Assembly: GCF_900110765.1 (NCBI RefSeq)
Contig: NZ_FOEO01000022.1
Coordinates: 21,399 to 80,552 of the forward strand
From: Pseudomonas sp. NFACC02
GTDB lineage: Bacteria > Pseudomonadota > Gammaproteobacteria > Pseudomonadales > Pseudomonadaceae
Direction of reading: 5' to 3'
Length of the DNA stretch: 59,154 bases
The notes beneath the pieces are model-generated. The model saw only the letters and a program-made list of their open reading frames with translations. It was not told where the DNA came from and did no database searches. The translations under genes and the position numbers were made by a program. How positions within the stretch are numbered: the stretch's first letter is position 1; each line of letters starts with the position of its first letter. Positions 1-8,741 of this stretch are shown here, one piece after another.

Positions 1-172
1 GGATGCCGCGAGAGCGCCGTCAGGGCATGGATGCCCGCTCGGCGCGGGCCCACGGAGCGTCGTCGGAGTGCGGGTACCCGACGAACGAGGGCCAAACCAG
101 AAGCCGGGCACTTTTGGTTACTTTTGGTGCCTTTTCAAAAGTGACCCGCCGGAGGGGCGGAAAGGTGAATCG
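1..172. repeat. Pseudomonas dispersed intergenic element, cut by window edge
   Basis: The stretch resembles an element I recognise from many Pseudomonas genomes: a 'gcgggcccacggagcg' block, a run of 'gggccaaaccag', then an imperfect inverted pair 'cttttggttacttttgg' / 'cttttcaaaagtgacccgcc'. It is often over-annotated as a short hypothetical protein. I see no convincing ribosome binding site or conserved protein here, so I treat it as a non-coding repeat. The left end may lie outside the window. Confidence 0.5.
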
Positions 173-377
173 GCGCCACCCGAGAAAATGGATCTGCTCA
201 CAATCCCAATGCCAAACCCCACGAACCCAACAAACCCACCCACCGCAAACCTCAAAAACTAAAAGCCCTAATGTCGTCTACGTTTAGCCTGCCCCCAAGT
301 CCCGTTCAGTGGTGCCTGAGTTTTCTCGGTAAGAAGATCAGAGGCAGACCGCTGCGTTGCTTTCTGATTCTGCCGGA

Positions 378-522
378 GGAGCTCGCTTGCCTGCGATCTG
401 CCGGGAACCGGCAGCAAAACCTGTACATGCGGAGTGTCAGGCCTAACCGGGGTCGCCTGATTTTGCTGCCGCTGCGCGCGAGATCGTCCGGATGCGGCCC
501 AGAGACAAGCCACTCTACGCCT
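378..522 (+). repeat. Long intergenic repeat, copy 1 (inverted relative to 58878-59012)
   Basis: About 145 bases match the reverse complement of 58878-59012. Shared blocks include 'gcgatctgccgggaaccgg', 'gtgtcaggcctaacc' and 'ttttgctgccgctgcgcgc'. The ends carry REP-like arms related to 'gcttgtcccgcgatctg'. The element sits in the gene-free 5' part of the window upstream of the first LysR gene. Nothing suggests it is coding. Confidence 0.75.
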
Positions 523-752
523 TGCGGGCAGAAGCCTCCGGGTAGGTTGCACATGTGATGTGAGGAAGACAGTTGCTACAGCATCGGCGTTGTCTTCATG
601 GCTTCGGTACGACGCGGACCTTGTGGGATATGTCCGTGGATCCGAGGAGGGCCATTGAGGTTCGCCCTGTCAGGGTTGGAGTTGCCCGTTTCTTAGTCCA
701 AAACGCTACTATCGCAACCACCGATCAGAACGCTGTACAGCCGAGCCCATCC

Positions 753-1673
753 ATGGACAGATTTCAGGAAATGCAGGTCTTCGTTGCCGTGTGTGAAGAG
801 CGCAGTTTTGCCACGGCCGCCAGGCGTTTGAATATGTCGGCGCCCAGCGTGACCCGAGCCGTGGCCGCGTTGGAGAAACGCATTGGCACCTTGCTGTTGT
901 CGCGGACCACGCGCAGCGTGCATTTGAGCGAGGCGGGGCAGCGTTACCTCACCGATTGCCGCCGTATTCTGAGCGAGCTGGAAGAGGCCGAAGACTCAGC
1001 AGGTGGAAGCATTGCCGCGCCGGTCGGCCAACTCACGATCACCGCCTCGATGCTTTTCGGCGAGTTGTTTGTCATGCCGTTGGTGGTGGGCTACCTGCAG
1101 CAATACCCCGGCGTGAGTATCAATGCGCTGTTGCTGGACCGGGTGACGCAGATGGTCGAAGAGGGCATCGACGTCGCGGTGCGCATCGGCCATCTCATGG
1201 ACAGCACCCAGCATGGTGTCAAGGTTGGCGAAGTGCGCCGTGTGCTGTGCGCATCGCCTGCCTACCTGGATGCCCACGGTCGTCCACAGCATCCCGAAGA
1301 CCTGAAACAGCATCAACTGGTGGTCTCTCACGCCAGCGTGTTGCTCCGACGCTGGGAGTTTATGGAGGCCGGCAAACCGATGCATGTCGATCTCCAGTCG
1401 CGTCTGACCGTTTCGGCGAACCAGGCCGCGATCACGGCGGCCACCATGGGATGGGGCGTGACCCGTGTCCTGTCCTATCAGGTCGCCAGTCAGGTGGCCA
1501 GCGGTGCGCTGGAACTTGTGCTGGAAGCATTCGAAGAGCCGGCCTTGCCGATCCACGTCTGCTACCAGGCGGAACGCAAGGTGTCGGCGAAAGTGCGCAC
1601 CTTCGTCGACTATTGCGTCGAGCGCATGATGCAGGACCCGGCGATCAAAGCGGCAGGCAGGAGTCATCGCTGA
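753..1673 (+). CDS. LysR family transcriptional regulator (first of a tandem pair)
   Basis: Predicted DNA-binding regulator of 306 residues. The N-terminal winged helix-turn-helix lies at about residues 1-60 (MDRFQEMQVFVAVCEERSF, then AARRLNMSAPSVTRAVAALE), followed by a LysR substrate-binding domain at about 90-295. I chose the ATG at 753 because it gives the standard LysR start; the frame stays open upstream to 573 but that extension is not LysR-like. The stop overlaps the start of the next LysR gene by one base (TGATG), so the two are probably translationally coupled. Downstream on the same strand lie a glutathione S-transferase and a flavin oxidoreductase, which may be targets. The ligand cannot be read from the sequence. 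Confidence 0.9.
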   Translation: MDRFQEMQVFVAVCEERSFATAARRLNMSAPSVTRAVAALEKRIGTLLLSRTTRSVHLSEAGQRYLTDCRRILSELEEAEDSAGGSIAAPVGQLTITASMLFGELFVMPLVVGYLQQYPGVSINALLLDRVTQMVEEGIDVAVRIGHLMDSTQHGVKVGEVRRVLCASPAYLDAHGRPQHPEDLKQHQLVVSHASVLLRRWEFMEAGKPMHVDLQSRLTVSANQAAITAATMGWGVTRVLSYQVASQVASGALELVLEAFEEPALPIHVCYQAERKVSAKVRTFVDYCVERMMQDPAIKAAGRSHR

Positions 1674-2575
1674 TGGATCGCCACCAGCAGATGACCGTCT
1701 TCGACGCTGTCGTCACTGAACAAGGGCTGGCGGCAGCGTCACGCAGACTGGGCGTCTCCGAAGCCACGGTCAGTCGCTCGCTGGCCGCGCTGGAGAAACG
1801 CCTGGGCACGCGGCTCCTGACGCGCAGCACGCGGGGCGTGGCCCTGACTGAAACCGGGCGCGTGTTCGCCAGCGATTGCGCGCGACTGCTGCGTGCGACG
1901 GACGAAGCCGATGCCTCGGCCAACGGGCTGCATGTCGAGCCTCGTGGCTTGCTGACACTGGTGACGCCCCTGTTGTTCGGCGAGCAATTGCTGCTGCCGA
2001 TCGTCCTCGATTATCTGAGCGCCTGGCCGGGTATCGAACTGTCGGTGGTTTATCAGGATCGCTTTCCTCATTTGCACGAGGAGGGTGTTGATGTCGCGGT
2101 GCTCATCGGCGCATTGCCCGACGCTTACATGGTGGCGCGCAAGGTGGGGACGGTACGGCAGATGGTCTGCGCCAGCCCTGGTTATCTGCAACGGCACGGC
2201 GCGCCACTGAAACCCACTGACCTTGCGGCTCATTCGCTGGTGTTCTGCAATGCCGGCAACCGCATGCTTGAGTGGCGCTTCCCGCGAGAGGGCTCGCCGC
2301 GCAGCGTGGCCCTGAAGCCGAATCTGCGCTGCACCACCCAGGTGGGCGTAATCGGGGCCGCCATCAACGGCGCCGGACTTGCGTCCTGTCTGGGCTATGA
2401 AATTCATGCGCATCTTCAGGCGAGGCGGCTGGAGGTTGTGCTGGAAGGGTTCGAACCTGATCCACTGCCGGTGCACCTCGTATACCGGGAAGGCCGGCGT
2501 GCGTCTGCCCGGGTGCGCAGTTTCGTCGACTTCGCGGTTGATCGCCTGCGCCAGCACCCGGTGCTGCAGCACTGA
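1673..2575 (+). CDS. LysR family transcriptional regulator (second of a tandem pair)
   Basis: Predicted 300-residue LysR regulator. The winged helix at about 1-60 (MDRHQQMTVFDAVVTEQGLA, SRRLGVSEATVSRSLAALE) is clearly related to that of the preceding gene, including a shared run LAALEKRLGTRLLTR versus VAALEKRIGTLLLSR. The effector domain follows to the C terminus. It starts inside the stop codon of the upstream LysR gene. The tandem arrangement looks like an old duplication that has diverged; the two proteins could form mixed dimers or answer to different ligands. The same frame runs open far upstream across the first LysR gene, but that is a shadow. Confidence 0.9.
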   Translation: MDRHQQMTVFDAVVTEQGLAAASRRLGVSEATVSRSLAALEKRLGTRLLTRSTRGVALTETGRVFASDCARLLRATDEADASANGLHVEPRGLLTLVTPLLFGEQLLLPIVLDYLSAWPGIELSVVYQDRFPHLHEEGVDVAVLIGALPDAYMVARKVGTVRQMVCASPGYLQRHGAPLKPTDLAAHSLVFCNAGNRMLEWRFPREGSPRSVALKPNLRCTTQVGVIGAAINGAGLASCLGYEIHAHLQARRLEVVLEGFEPDPLPVHLVYREGRRASARVRSFVDFAVDRLRQHPVLQH

Positions 2576-2752
2576 TCCTTCCCTGGCGGAACCTGATAAT
2601 TTCATCTGTTGCAATGCTGGATTGCTTTTTGTGGTGATTCTGCTCCTCGGCGTCGTGGCTCACTATTCATCCATCGGCGCGGTCAAACCCGCTGGCGGCA
2701 ACGCCGCTCCCGCGCCGACCGTCATTCAACGACAGCCTCAGGAGCCAAACCC

Positions 2753-3376
2753 ATGCACGCCATCAAGCTCTATCATTTCCCGTTGTCCGGCCACGCTCAT
2801 CGTGCCCAGCTGATGCTGTCGCTGCTGGGCCTCGACCCTCAGATCGAGTTTGTCGATCTGGCCAAGGGTGCGCACAAGACGCCGGAATTCCTGGCGATCA
2901 ATGCTTTCGGCCAAGTGCCCGTCATTGACGATAACGGCACCATCATCGCTGACTCCACCGCGATCCTGGTGTATCTCGCGAAAAAATATGACCCATCGGG
3001 AAAATGGCTTCCTGCTGATGCGGCCGGTGCGGCAGAAGTGCAGCGCTGGCTGGCGGTCGCGGCCGGACAGATCAACAACGGCCCGGCGCGAGCACGCCTG
3101 ATCACCGTATTCGGTGCAGGTTTCGACCCCAAGGACACCATTGACCGTGCGCACGCGGTGCTGCAAGTGATCGAGACGCACCTGAACGGCCGCGATTACC
3201 TGGCAGCGAGTCACCCCACCATCGCCGATGTCGCTGGTTACAGCTACATCGCCCATGCGCCGGAAGGCAACGTTTCGCTGCAGGAATACCCGAACGTTCG
3301 TGCCTGGCTGGCGCGTATCGAGGGGCTCGAAGGCTTTGTGCCGATGCCCCGGACCAAAGCCGGTCTGGTGGTCTGA
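2753..3376 (+). CDS. Glutathione S-transferase family protein
   Basis: Predicted 207-residue cytosolic GST. The N-terminal thioredoxin-fold domain (residues about 1-80) begins MHAIKLYHFPLSGHAHRAQL and carries the expected NAFGQVPVIDDNGTIIADSTAIL stretch with the cis-Pro and the glutathione-binding D-S pair. The C-terminal all-helical domain follows, ending in the common PNVRAWLARIEGL segment. The start at 2753 is preceded by GGAG at 2741-2744. It lies between the LysR pair and the flavin/iron-sulfur oxidoreductase, a layout typical of detoxification loci. The substrate is unknown. Confidence 0.9.
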   Translation: MHAIKLYHFPLSGHAHRAQLMLSLLGLDPQIEFVDLAKGAHKTPEFLAINAFGQVPVIDDNGTIIADSTAILVYLAKKYDPSGKWLPADAAGAAEVQRWLAVAAGQINNGPARARLITVFGAGFDPKDTIDRAHAVLQVIETHLNGRDYLAASHPTIADVAGYSYIAHAPEGNVSLQEYPNVRAWLARIEGLEGFVPMPRTKAGLVV

Positions 3377-3540
3377 CTCGACCGGAAACCCCCGACATGC
3401 CGAGAAACGGCTGACGGCGTTCGATGCTGATTTTGACCCGAACTCGTAGGGCCTATGGTGGCTGGCAATCCGTACGCTGACACCAGGCCCCTGCGTTCGA
3501 CGGGCAGATGCGAGACCCTCTGACCCTGGGAGTCTGTGTG

Positions 3541-5598
3541 ATGAACGATGCCCCTTTTGAAAGACCTTCACCCTGGCACGCCGGTGAGCTGGAAATGCAG
3601 GTTCACGTCGGCGTTGCCGAGCGCATGGGCGTGATGGGCAAGAAAGTCATTCGTGATTACATGCCCGATCAGCATCGTGAGTTCTACGAGCATCTGCCCT
3701 ACATGTTCATCGGCGCGGTGGACGAGGAAGGCTGGCCGTGGGCCAGCCTGATGGACGCGCAGGCCGGCTTTATCGAGTCGCCCGATTCGCGGCATCTGCA
3801 GTTCTCTCGCTTGCCCGACCTTGACGACCCCATGGGCGCGCTATTCGTACCGGGTGCGGCGGTGGGCATGCTGGGCATCGACCTGCACACCCGTCGGCGT
3901 AATCGTATCAACGGGCATATTCAAACGGTGAGCGATCAGGGTTTCTCGGTGCAGGTGGAACACTCGTTCGGCAACTGCCCGCAATACATCCAGTTGCGAG
4001 AGCTCAAACAGATCGCGCTGCCTGACGTGAAGACGCCGGTGCCGATCGAACGCATGAGCACGCTGGACGACGCGGCAGTGGCGATGATCCGTGCTGCCGA
4101 CACCTTTTTTGTCGCCAGTTACGCGGACCTGCCGGGTGATCCGCCACATCGCTCGGTGGACGTTTCCCACCGTGGTGGGCAGGCGGGCTTCGTCAGGGTC
4201 GAGGGCGACGTGCTGACGATTCCTGACTTCGCCGGCAACCTGCATTTCAATACGCTGGGCAACTTTCTGGTCAACCCGAAAGCCGGTCTGGTGTTCATCG
4301 ATTTCACCCGCGGCGATCTGCTGCAACTGGTGGGCCGTACCACGGTGATTCTGGACGGGCCGGAAATCGCTGCCTTTCAGGGTGCCGAGCGCCTCTGGCA
4401 AGTCAAGGTCGAGGCCGTGGTCCGACGTCCCCAGGCATTGCGTTCGCGCTGGGAATTCCAGGGTTTTTCGCCCAACAGCCTGATGACCGGCGATTGGGAA
4501 CAGGCCGCGGCGCGTCTTGAGGCCGATGCATTGCGCGACCAATGGCGCCCGCTGCGCGTGACACGCATCGCCGACGAAAGCGCAGGCATCCGCTCGTTCT
4601 ATTTCGAACCGGCCGATGGCGCCGGTTTGCCCGCTTTCAAGGCCGGCCAGCACCTGCCGTTACGACTGACCCTGGAGGGGCACGCCAAACCGGTGATTCG
4701 CACCTACAGCCTGTCGAGCGCGCCGTCCGACGACTTCTTTCGCATCAGCGTCAAACGTGATGGCCTGGTGTCGGCACACTTGCACGACGCCTACAAGGTC
4801 GGCGACCTGATCGAGGCGCGAGCGCCGCAGGGCAGCTTCGTGGTGGACACTCAGGAGCGCCGGCCGCTGGTACTTTTGGGCGCCGGCATCGGCGTGACAC
4901 CCATGCTGTCGATGCTGCGCGAGGTGATCTATGAAGGCAAACGCGTCCGGCGCATGCGACCCACCTGGTTCATCCAGAGTGCACGTCGTCTGGTGGATCT
5001 GGCTTTTCGCGAAGAACTGGACACACTGGTTGCCAGCGCCGGAGAACAACTGACGGCTGTCCGGCTGCTGAGCCAGCCTGAGCGCGAAGCTCGTTTAAGC
5101 AAAGACTTTCATCTTGCAGGTCGTATTGACCTGAATCTGCTCAAGGCGCTGTTGCCGTTCGACGACTTCGATTTTTATGTCTGCGGACCGGCAAGCTTCA
5201 CCCAAGGGCTGTATGACGAACTCAGGGCAATGCACGTTCGCGATGAGCGAATCCATGCGGAAACCTTCGGTCCGTCGACCCTGCAGCGCACCCGTGACCA
5301 ACAGACGGCCGGGATTCAACAGCCGCCTGCCGCCACGGCCTCGGTACCGGTGCTCTTTGAACGGTCTGCCAAGGAAGCGCGTTGGCAGCCCGACGGCGGG
5401 ACATTGCTGGAACTGGCCGAGAGCCGGGGGCTTGAACCTGAATACAGCTGCCGCGGCGGTTCCTGCGGCACCTGCAAGACCCGGCTCGTCAGTGGCCAGG
5501 TGCATTACCCGGTCCCACCCGCCGAGATGCCGGCGGCCGACCACGTGCTGATCTGCTGCGCAGTCCCGGCCTCAGGGCCGCTGGTGCTTGATCTGTAA
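3541..5598 (+). CDS. Three-domain oxidoreductase: PNPOx-like FMN domain, FNR-type reductase, 2Fe-2S ferredoxin
   Basis: The 685-residue protein joins three modules. Residues about 1-310 resemble pyridoxamine 5'-phosphate oxidase-like flavin proteins (FIGAVDEEGWPWASLMDA; DFAGNLHFNTLGNFLVNPKAG). Residues about 340-580 are a ferredoxin-NADP reductase unit with the FAD motif RTYSLSSAP and the NAD(P) motif LGAGIGVTPMLSML. The last 85 residues are a plant-type ferredoxin with cluster ligands in SCRGGSCGTCK and a fourth cysteine in LICCAVP. It should pass electrons from NAD(P)H through flavin to the cluster, probably in the cytoplasm. The ATG at 3541 has GGGAG eight bases upstream and is preferred over an in-frame ATG at 3508. 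The physiological substrate is unknown. Confidence 0.9.
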   Translation: MNDAPFERPSPWHAGELEMQVHVGVAERMGVMGKKVIRDYMPDQHREFYEHLPYMFIGAVDEEGWPWASLMDAQAGFIESPDSRHLQFSRLPDLDDPMGALFVPGAAVGMLGIDLHTRRRNRINGHIQTVSDQGFSVQVEHSFGNCPQYIQLRELKQIALPDVKTPVPIERMSTLDDAAVAMIRAADTFFVASYADLPGDPPHRSVDVSHRGGQAGFVRVEGDVLTIPDFAGNLHFNTLGNFLVNPKAGLVFIDFTRGDLLQLVGRTTVILDGPEIAAFQGAERLWQVKVEAVVRRPQALRSRWEFQGFSPNSLMTGDWEQAAARLEADALRDQWRPLRVTRIADESAGIRSFYFEPADGAGLPAFKAGQHLPLRLTLEGHAKPVIRTYSLSSAPSDDFFRISVKRDGLVSAHLHDAYKVGDLIEARAPQGSFVVDTQERRPLVLLGAGIGVTPMLSMLREVIYEGKRVRRMRPTWFIQSARRLVDLAFREELDTLVASAGEQLTAVRLLSQPEREARLSKDFHLAGRIDLNLLKALLPFDDFDFYVCGPASFTQGLYDELRAMHVRDERIHAETFGPSTLQRTRDQQTAGIQQPPAATASVPVLFERSAKEARWQPDGGTLLELAESRGLEPEYSCRGGSCGTCKTRLVSGQVHYPVPPAEMPAADHVLICCAVPASGPLVLDL

Positions 5599-5642
5599 AC
5601 CTCCATTGCGTGTGCAGGACATGTTTGACGGGAGTGACTGCG

Positions 5643-5846
5643 ATGAGTGAATGGCCAGCGTTCGAGAAAGAAGACGATCCCAACCTGATGCACGCCACCG
5701 AGCAGGAAGTGTCGTGGCTGTTACCACAATCCCTGGCGTCGCTGGCCGGGGAGCTGGCTTCCAGCCATGAGGAACATGACTCGCCGACGACCGCGCGCGT
5801 GATTTCCTGGGTGCGGTCGTTTTCGGCATTCAGTCGCCACCGCTGA
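5643..5846 (+). CDS. Small hypothetical protein (67 aa)
   Basis: A 67-residue acidic reading frame begins MSEWPAFEKEDDPNLMHATE and starts nine bases after a good ribosome binding site (GGGAG at 5630-5634). It follows the oxidoreductase by about 45 bases on the same strand and may be co-transcribed. It has no signal peptide, membrane helix or cysteine. I do not recognise a family; the ribosome binding site is the main argument that it is translated. Confidence 0.5.
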   Translation: MSEWPAFEKEDDPNLMHATEQEVSWLLPQSLASLAGELASSHEEHDSPTTARVISWVRSFSAFSRHR

Positions 5847-6128
5847 TGACTGGGCGAGCCCTCAACGGTCCTGGTTGGCAATGGGCAGGGTGAGTTCAGA
5901 CTCACACCGTGATGCTCGTGCGAGCACAGATGAGGGTTGAAATGATCCGCTGTCTGACGGGATGATGTGCGTCGGTTCGCGCTAGGCACGCCGTACACAG
6001 GCGTCGCACCTCACTCAAGGGGTAATGGCCTGAATGCGTTGATCGTTGTGACTGGCCGGTGGCCCAGGCATAGGCCGGCCGTTCACGGCGATCAGGTTGT
6101 CCATCCATCCAGCTAGACAGGGAAGTGT
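5847..6128. other. Intergenic region upstream of the beta-lactamase
   Basis: About 280 bases without a credible gene. There is a short inverted repeat TGCTCGTGCGAGCA near 5913-5926, which may be a weak terminator or operator. A ribosome binding site AGGGAAG at 6118-6124 serves the beta-lactamase. No divergent ampR-type regulator is present beside the beta-lactamase, so induction by the usual AmpR-like route is not suggested by the local layout. Confidence 0.4.
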
Positions 6129-7016
6129 ATGTCCATCACCCGCAGGGAACTCATTGCCGCCTCATTGGTGGCGATCCCTTCGCTTTATTGTTTTAACGTG
6201 CTGGCTGCCGATTCAGGCCCGGCTTCCTCGTCATCGATTGAGCAAACACTGGCCGAGCTGGAGCGTCGCCACGGCGGACGTCTGGGCGTGGCCATTCTCG
6301 ACACGGGGCACCAGCGTTTGATTGCCCATCGCGGCGATGAGCGTTTTGCGATGTGCAGCACCTTCAAGGCGCTCACCGCTGCGTATGTACTGGCGCGGGT
6401 CGACCGTAAGGAAGAGGACCTTTCCCGGGTGATCGTCTACGGCAAGGAACAGTTGGTGCCGTATTCGCCCCTCACTGAAAAACACACGGGCGAGGGCGGG
6501 TTGAGTGTGGGGTCGATCTGTGAGGCGGCGGTGACGTTGAGCGACAACACGGCGGCCAACCTGCTCCTCGACAGTTTCGGCGGCCCGCCCGCGTTGACCG
6601 CGTGGTTGCGGTCCACAGGCGATCAGGTCACCCGGCTTGATCGTCGCGAACCCGATCTGAACGAAAACCATGCCGGAGATCCGCAAGACACGACAACGCC
6701 GATTGCCATGCTGCAGAGCCTGCGTACCCTGATCCTGGGGGACGTCCTGTCCGGCGCTTCGCGGGACCAGCTGATCGCCTGGCTGGTGAGCAACACCACG
6801 GGCGACCAGAAACTCCGCGCGGGGCTACCCAAGGGATGGAGGGTAGGAGACAAGACGGGCTCAGGTTCGAATAACGCGAGTAACGACGTTGCGGTGATCT
6901 GGCCACCGAATCGTGCGCCGTTGATCGTCACGGTGTATTACACCGGCGCCAAGGCCACCGGCGATCAGATCAACGCGCTGATGGCCGATGTAGGGCGTCT
7001 GGTCGCGCAAGTGTGA
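6129..7016 (+). CDS. bla: Class A beta-lactamase
   Basis: The 295-residue protein has all the active-site motifs of class A serine beta-lactamases: S77-T-F-K80, S138-D-N140, E174 in EPDLNE (the general base of the omega loop) and K242-T-G244 in DKTGSG. It should hydrolyse beta-lactams in the periplasm. The N terminus MSITRRELIAAS followed by a hydrophobic stretch ending VLA looks like a twin-arginine signal peptide. The cysteine before the catalytic serine (MCSTFK) is present, but I see no partner cysteine just after KTG, so the disulfide typical of class A carbapenemases appears absent. Spectrum cannot be read from sequence alone. It stands alone, convergent with the next gene. Confidence 0.93.
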   Translation: MSITRRELIAASLVAIPSLYCFNVLAADSGPASSSSIEQTLAELERRHGGRLGVAILDTGHQRLIAHRGDERFAMCSTFKALTAAYVLARVDRKEEDLSRVIVYGKEQLVPYSPLTEKHTGEGGLSVGSICEAAVTLSDNTAANLLLDSFGGPPALTAWLRSTGDQVTRLDRREPDLNENHAGDPQDTTTPIAMLQSLRTLILGDVLSGASRDQLIAWLVSNTTGDQKLRAGLPKGWRVGDKTGSGSNNASNDVAVIWPPNRAPLIVTVYYTGAKATGDQINALMADVGRLVAQV

Positions 7017-7034
7017 TCATCGTGACGATCATGA

Positions 7035-7061
7035 GCGTTCCCACGCTCTGCGTGGGAACGC
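7035..7061. repeat. Palindromic repeat GCGTTCCCACGC-TCT-GCGTGGGAACGC
   Basis: A perfect 12-base-pair inverted repeat with a three-base TCT loop. The 'gttcccacgctctgcgtgggaac' unit recurs in Pseudomonas intergenic regions, and a half copy is at 59063-59080. It lies between the convergent beta-lactamase and PRISE reductase genes and could stop transcription from either side, although no T-run follows. Confidence 0.75.
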
Positions 7062-7087
7062 GCTGACTCACGCGGTGGTAGGCGACG

Positions 7088-8149
7088 TTACGGAATCAAC
7101 CGCTGCGCCCGCAGTTCATCGAACACGTCGAAAAACGCCTGATCGCTCGCCTGAAACGCGGTGAAGCCCAGTGCGCGGCTTTTCGACATGTCGGTGACCA
7201 CCTCAATGGGACGCCCCAGATCCGCGTCAGTGTGCCAGGGGGAGATCAGGCGGTTGATGTCGGCCTCTTTCAGGCCGTGCTCACGCACGATATCGGCCCA
7301 CGCCGCCTGATCGTCAGCCATTTGGGTCTCCAGCGGCGTAACGCCTGGCGGGTAGGCCGCAGGGTGCAGGCCGAAGTAGTCGGCGATCCGGCCCCACATC
7401 CATTTCCAGCGAAACACATCGCCGTTGGTGACGTTGAACGCCTGGTTCGCTGCCGCCGGCGTGGTGGCGGCCCACAATTGCTGTTTGGCCAACTGCCGCG
7501 CGTCGGTCATGTCGGTGAGGCTGTCCCACTGCACGGGTGAGCCGGGGAACACGAAAGGCCTGCCGGTGACTTTGCAGATCGAGGCATACACCGCCAGCGT
7601 GGTTGCCATGTTCATGGCATTGCCCACCGCAACGCCGGTCACCGTGTGCGGACGGTGCACGCTCCAGGTAAAACCGTCGCGCTCGGCGGCGGCGAACACT
7701 TCGTCTTCCTGGGCATAGTAGAAGTTCTCGATGTCCAGACGGCCCTGTTCTTCGCGAAACGGCGTCTGTGGCAGCGACCCTTTGCCATAAGCCTCAAAGG
7801 GGCCGAGGTAATGTTTCAGGCCGGTCACCAGGGCCACGTGCCTGACGCTCTTGCCCGGGCTCAGGGCATCCAGCACATGGCGCACCATGGCCGCGTTGAC
7901 CTTGATGTTTTCCGCCTCGGTGGCCTGACGCGACCACGTGGTGATGAACACGTGGGTCGGCTTGATGCCCTCGAGCGCTTGCTTGACCGAAGCCGGGTCC
8001 TGCAGGTCGGCGGCGACGGGAATCACGCCCTCCGCCTGCGCAGGGTGACGGGACAGCGCAGCGACCTGCCAGCCGTTCGCAAGCAACAGTTGAGTGGTTG
8101 CGCTGCCGACGATGCCGCTGGCGCCGACGACCAATGCAGTCTGAGTCAT
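7088..8149 (-). CDS. SDR family NAD(P)-dependent reductase, PRISE (progesterone 5-beta-reductase-like) type
   Basis: A 353-residue extended short-chain dehydrogenase. The Rossmann nucleotide-binding motif is at the N terminus (MTQTALVVGASGIVGSATTQ), and the segment VTGLKHYLGPFEAYGKG has the K-H-Y motif typical of VEP1/progesterone 5-beta-reductase-like enzymes, which reduce enone double bonds with NADPH. The start at 8149 is preceded on the minus strand by GGAGCACCCCC; an in-frame ATG at 8182 would add 11 non-conserved residues. The gene is convergent with the beta-lactamase. The natural substrate in bacteria is unknown. Confidence 0.85.
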   Translation of the reverse strand: MTQTALVVGASGIVGSATTQLLLANGWQVAALSRHPAQAEGVIPVAADLQDPASVKQALEGIKPTHVFITTWSRQATEAENIKVNAAMVRHVLDALSPGKSVRHVALVTGLKHYLGPFEAYGKGSLPQTPFREEQGRLDIENFYYAQEDEVFAAAERDGFTWSVHRPHTVTGVAVGNAMNMATTLAVYASICKVTGRPFVFPGSPVQWDSLTDMTDARQLAKQQLWAATTPAAANQAFNVTNGDVFRWKWMWGRIADYFGLHPAAYPPGVTPLETQMADDQAAWADIVREHGLKEADINRLISPWHTDADLGRPIEVVTDMSKSRALGFTAFQASDQAFFDVFDELRAQRLIP

Positions 8150-8258
8150 GGGGGTGCTCCCTGGAAAAAAATAGTCAGCCATCTCGGCCCTGAAGACTCA
8201 GAGCCGGGAGGGGAGCAGAGGTTCATCCCGATACGGCGGCTTTTCAGTCAGCAGTCGA

Positions 8259-8741
8259 TCAGCCTACCAACAGCGCCGTCCAGTACATGCCTGTCGCGAA
8301 AACCACATGCCCGATGACATTCTGCAAACGCGCCAGATTCGGGTTGGGCGCCTTGTTGCACGCAACACCAACGCCCATGCCCGGTTGCAGGAGGAACCAG
8401 CCCGCGCCAACGGTAACCAGCCCGACGAGCAGCGCTGGAAAGAATGTCGGGGCGTGCGCCCACTGCACGCCCCAGATCATCAGCAACACGGCCGCGAAAA
8501 TGATGCCGACCCCGTAATGCATCGCCCAGCCGATCTTCAGTTCATTCGGGACTTCGGGTGAGTTGCCGATGCCGTTGTGGTGTACGAACCGGCCGTTGCG
8601 CATCCCGGCGAACCAGCGTCCCACCAGATGCCAGGGCGGGGTGGGTAAACCGAATATTCTTTTGAGCAGTTGAGCCCAGAGGTCCAGCAAGGCGGTGCCG
8701 CCAATGCCGATGAAAACCGCGAGGAAGATGAATTCGAACAT
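8259..8741 (-). CDS. DUF2938 family inner membrane protein
   Basis: A 160-residue membrane protein with about four hydrophobic segments (start FEFIFLAVFIGIGGTALLDL; YGVGIIFAAVLLMIWGVQWA; PALLVGLVTVGAGWFLLQP; C-terminal VIGHVVFATGMYWTALLVG). The overall pattern, including LPTPPWHLVGRWFAGM, matches the DUF2938 family. Its function is unknown. It precedes the PRISE reductase on the minus strand, about 110 bases upstream, so the two may share a transcript. Confidence 0.75.
   Translation of the reverse strand: MFEFIFLAVFIGIGGTALLDLWAQLLKRIFGLPTPPWHLVGRWFAGMRNGRFVHHNGIGNSPEVPNELKIGWAMHYGVGIIFAAVLLMIWGVQWAHAPTFFPALLVGLVTVGAGWFLLQPGMGVGVACNKAPNPNLARLQNVIGHVVFATGMYWTALLVG

Noticed and set aside
1..287. 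Short open frames at the left edge as protein genes
   Set aside because: They lie in a repeat found in many Pseudomonas intergenic regions and lack ribosome binding sites; calling them genes would repeat a common annotation artefact.
956..2575. A 539-codon frame that could suggest a fused or longer LysR protein
   Set aside because: Only the part from 1673 is LysR-like; the upstream part is the out-of-frame shadow of the first LysR gene.
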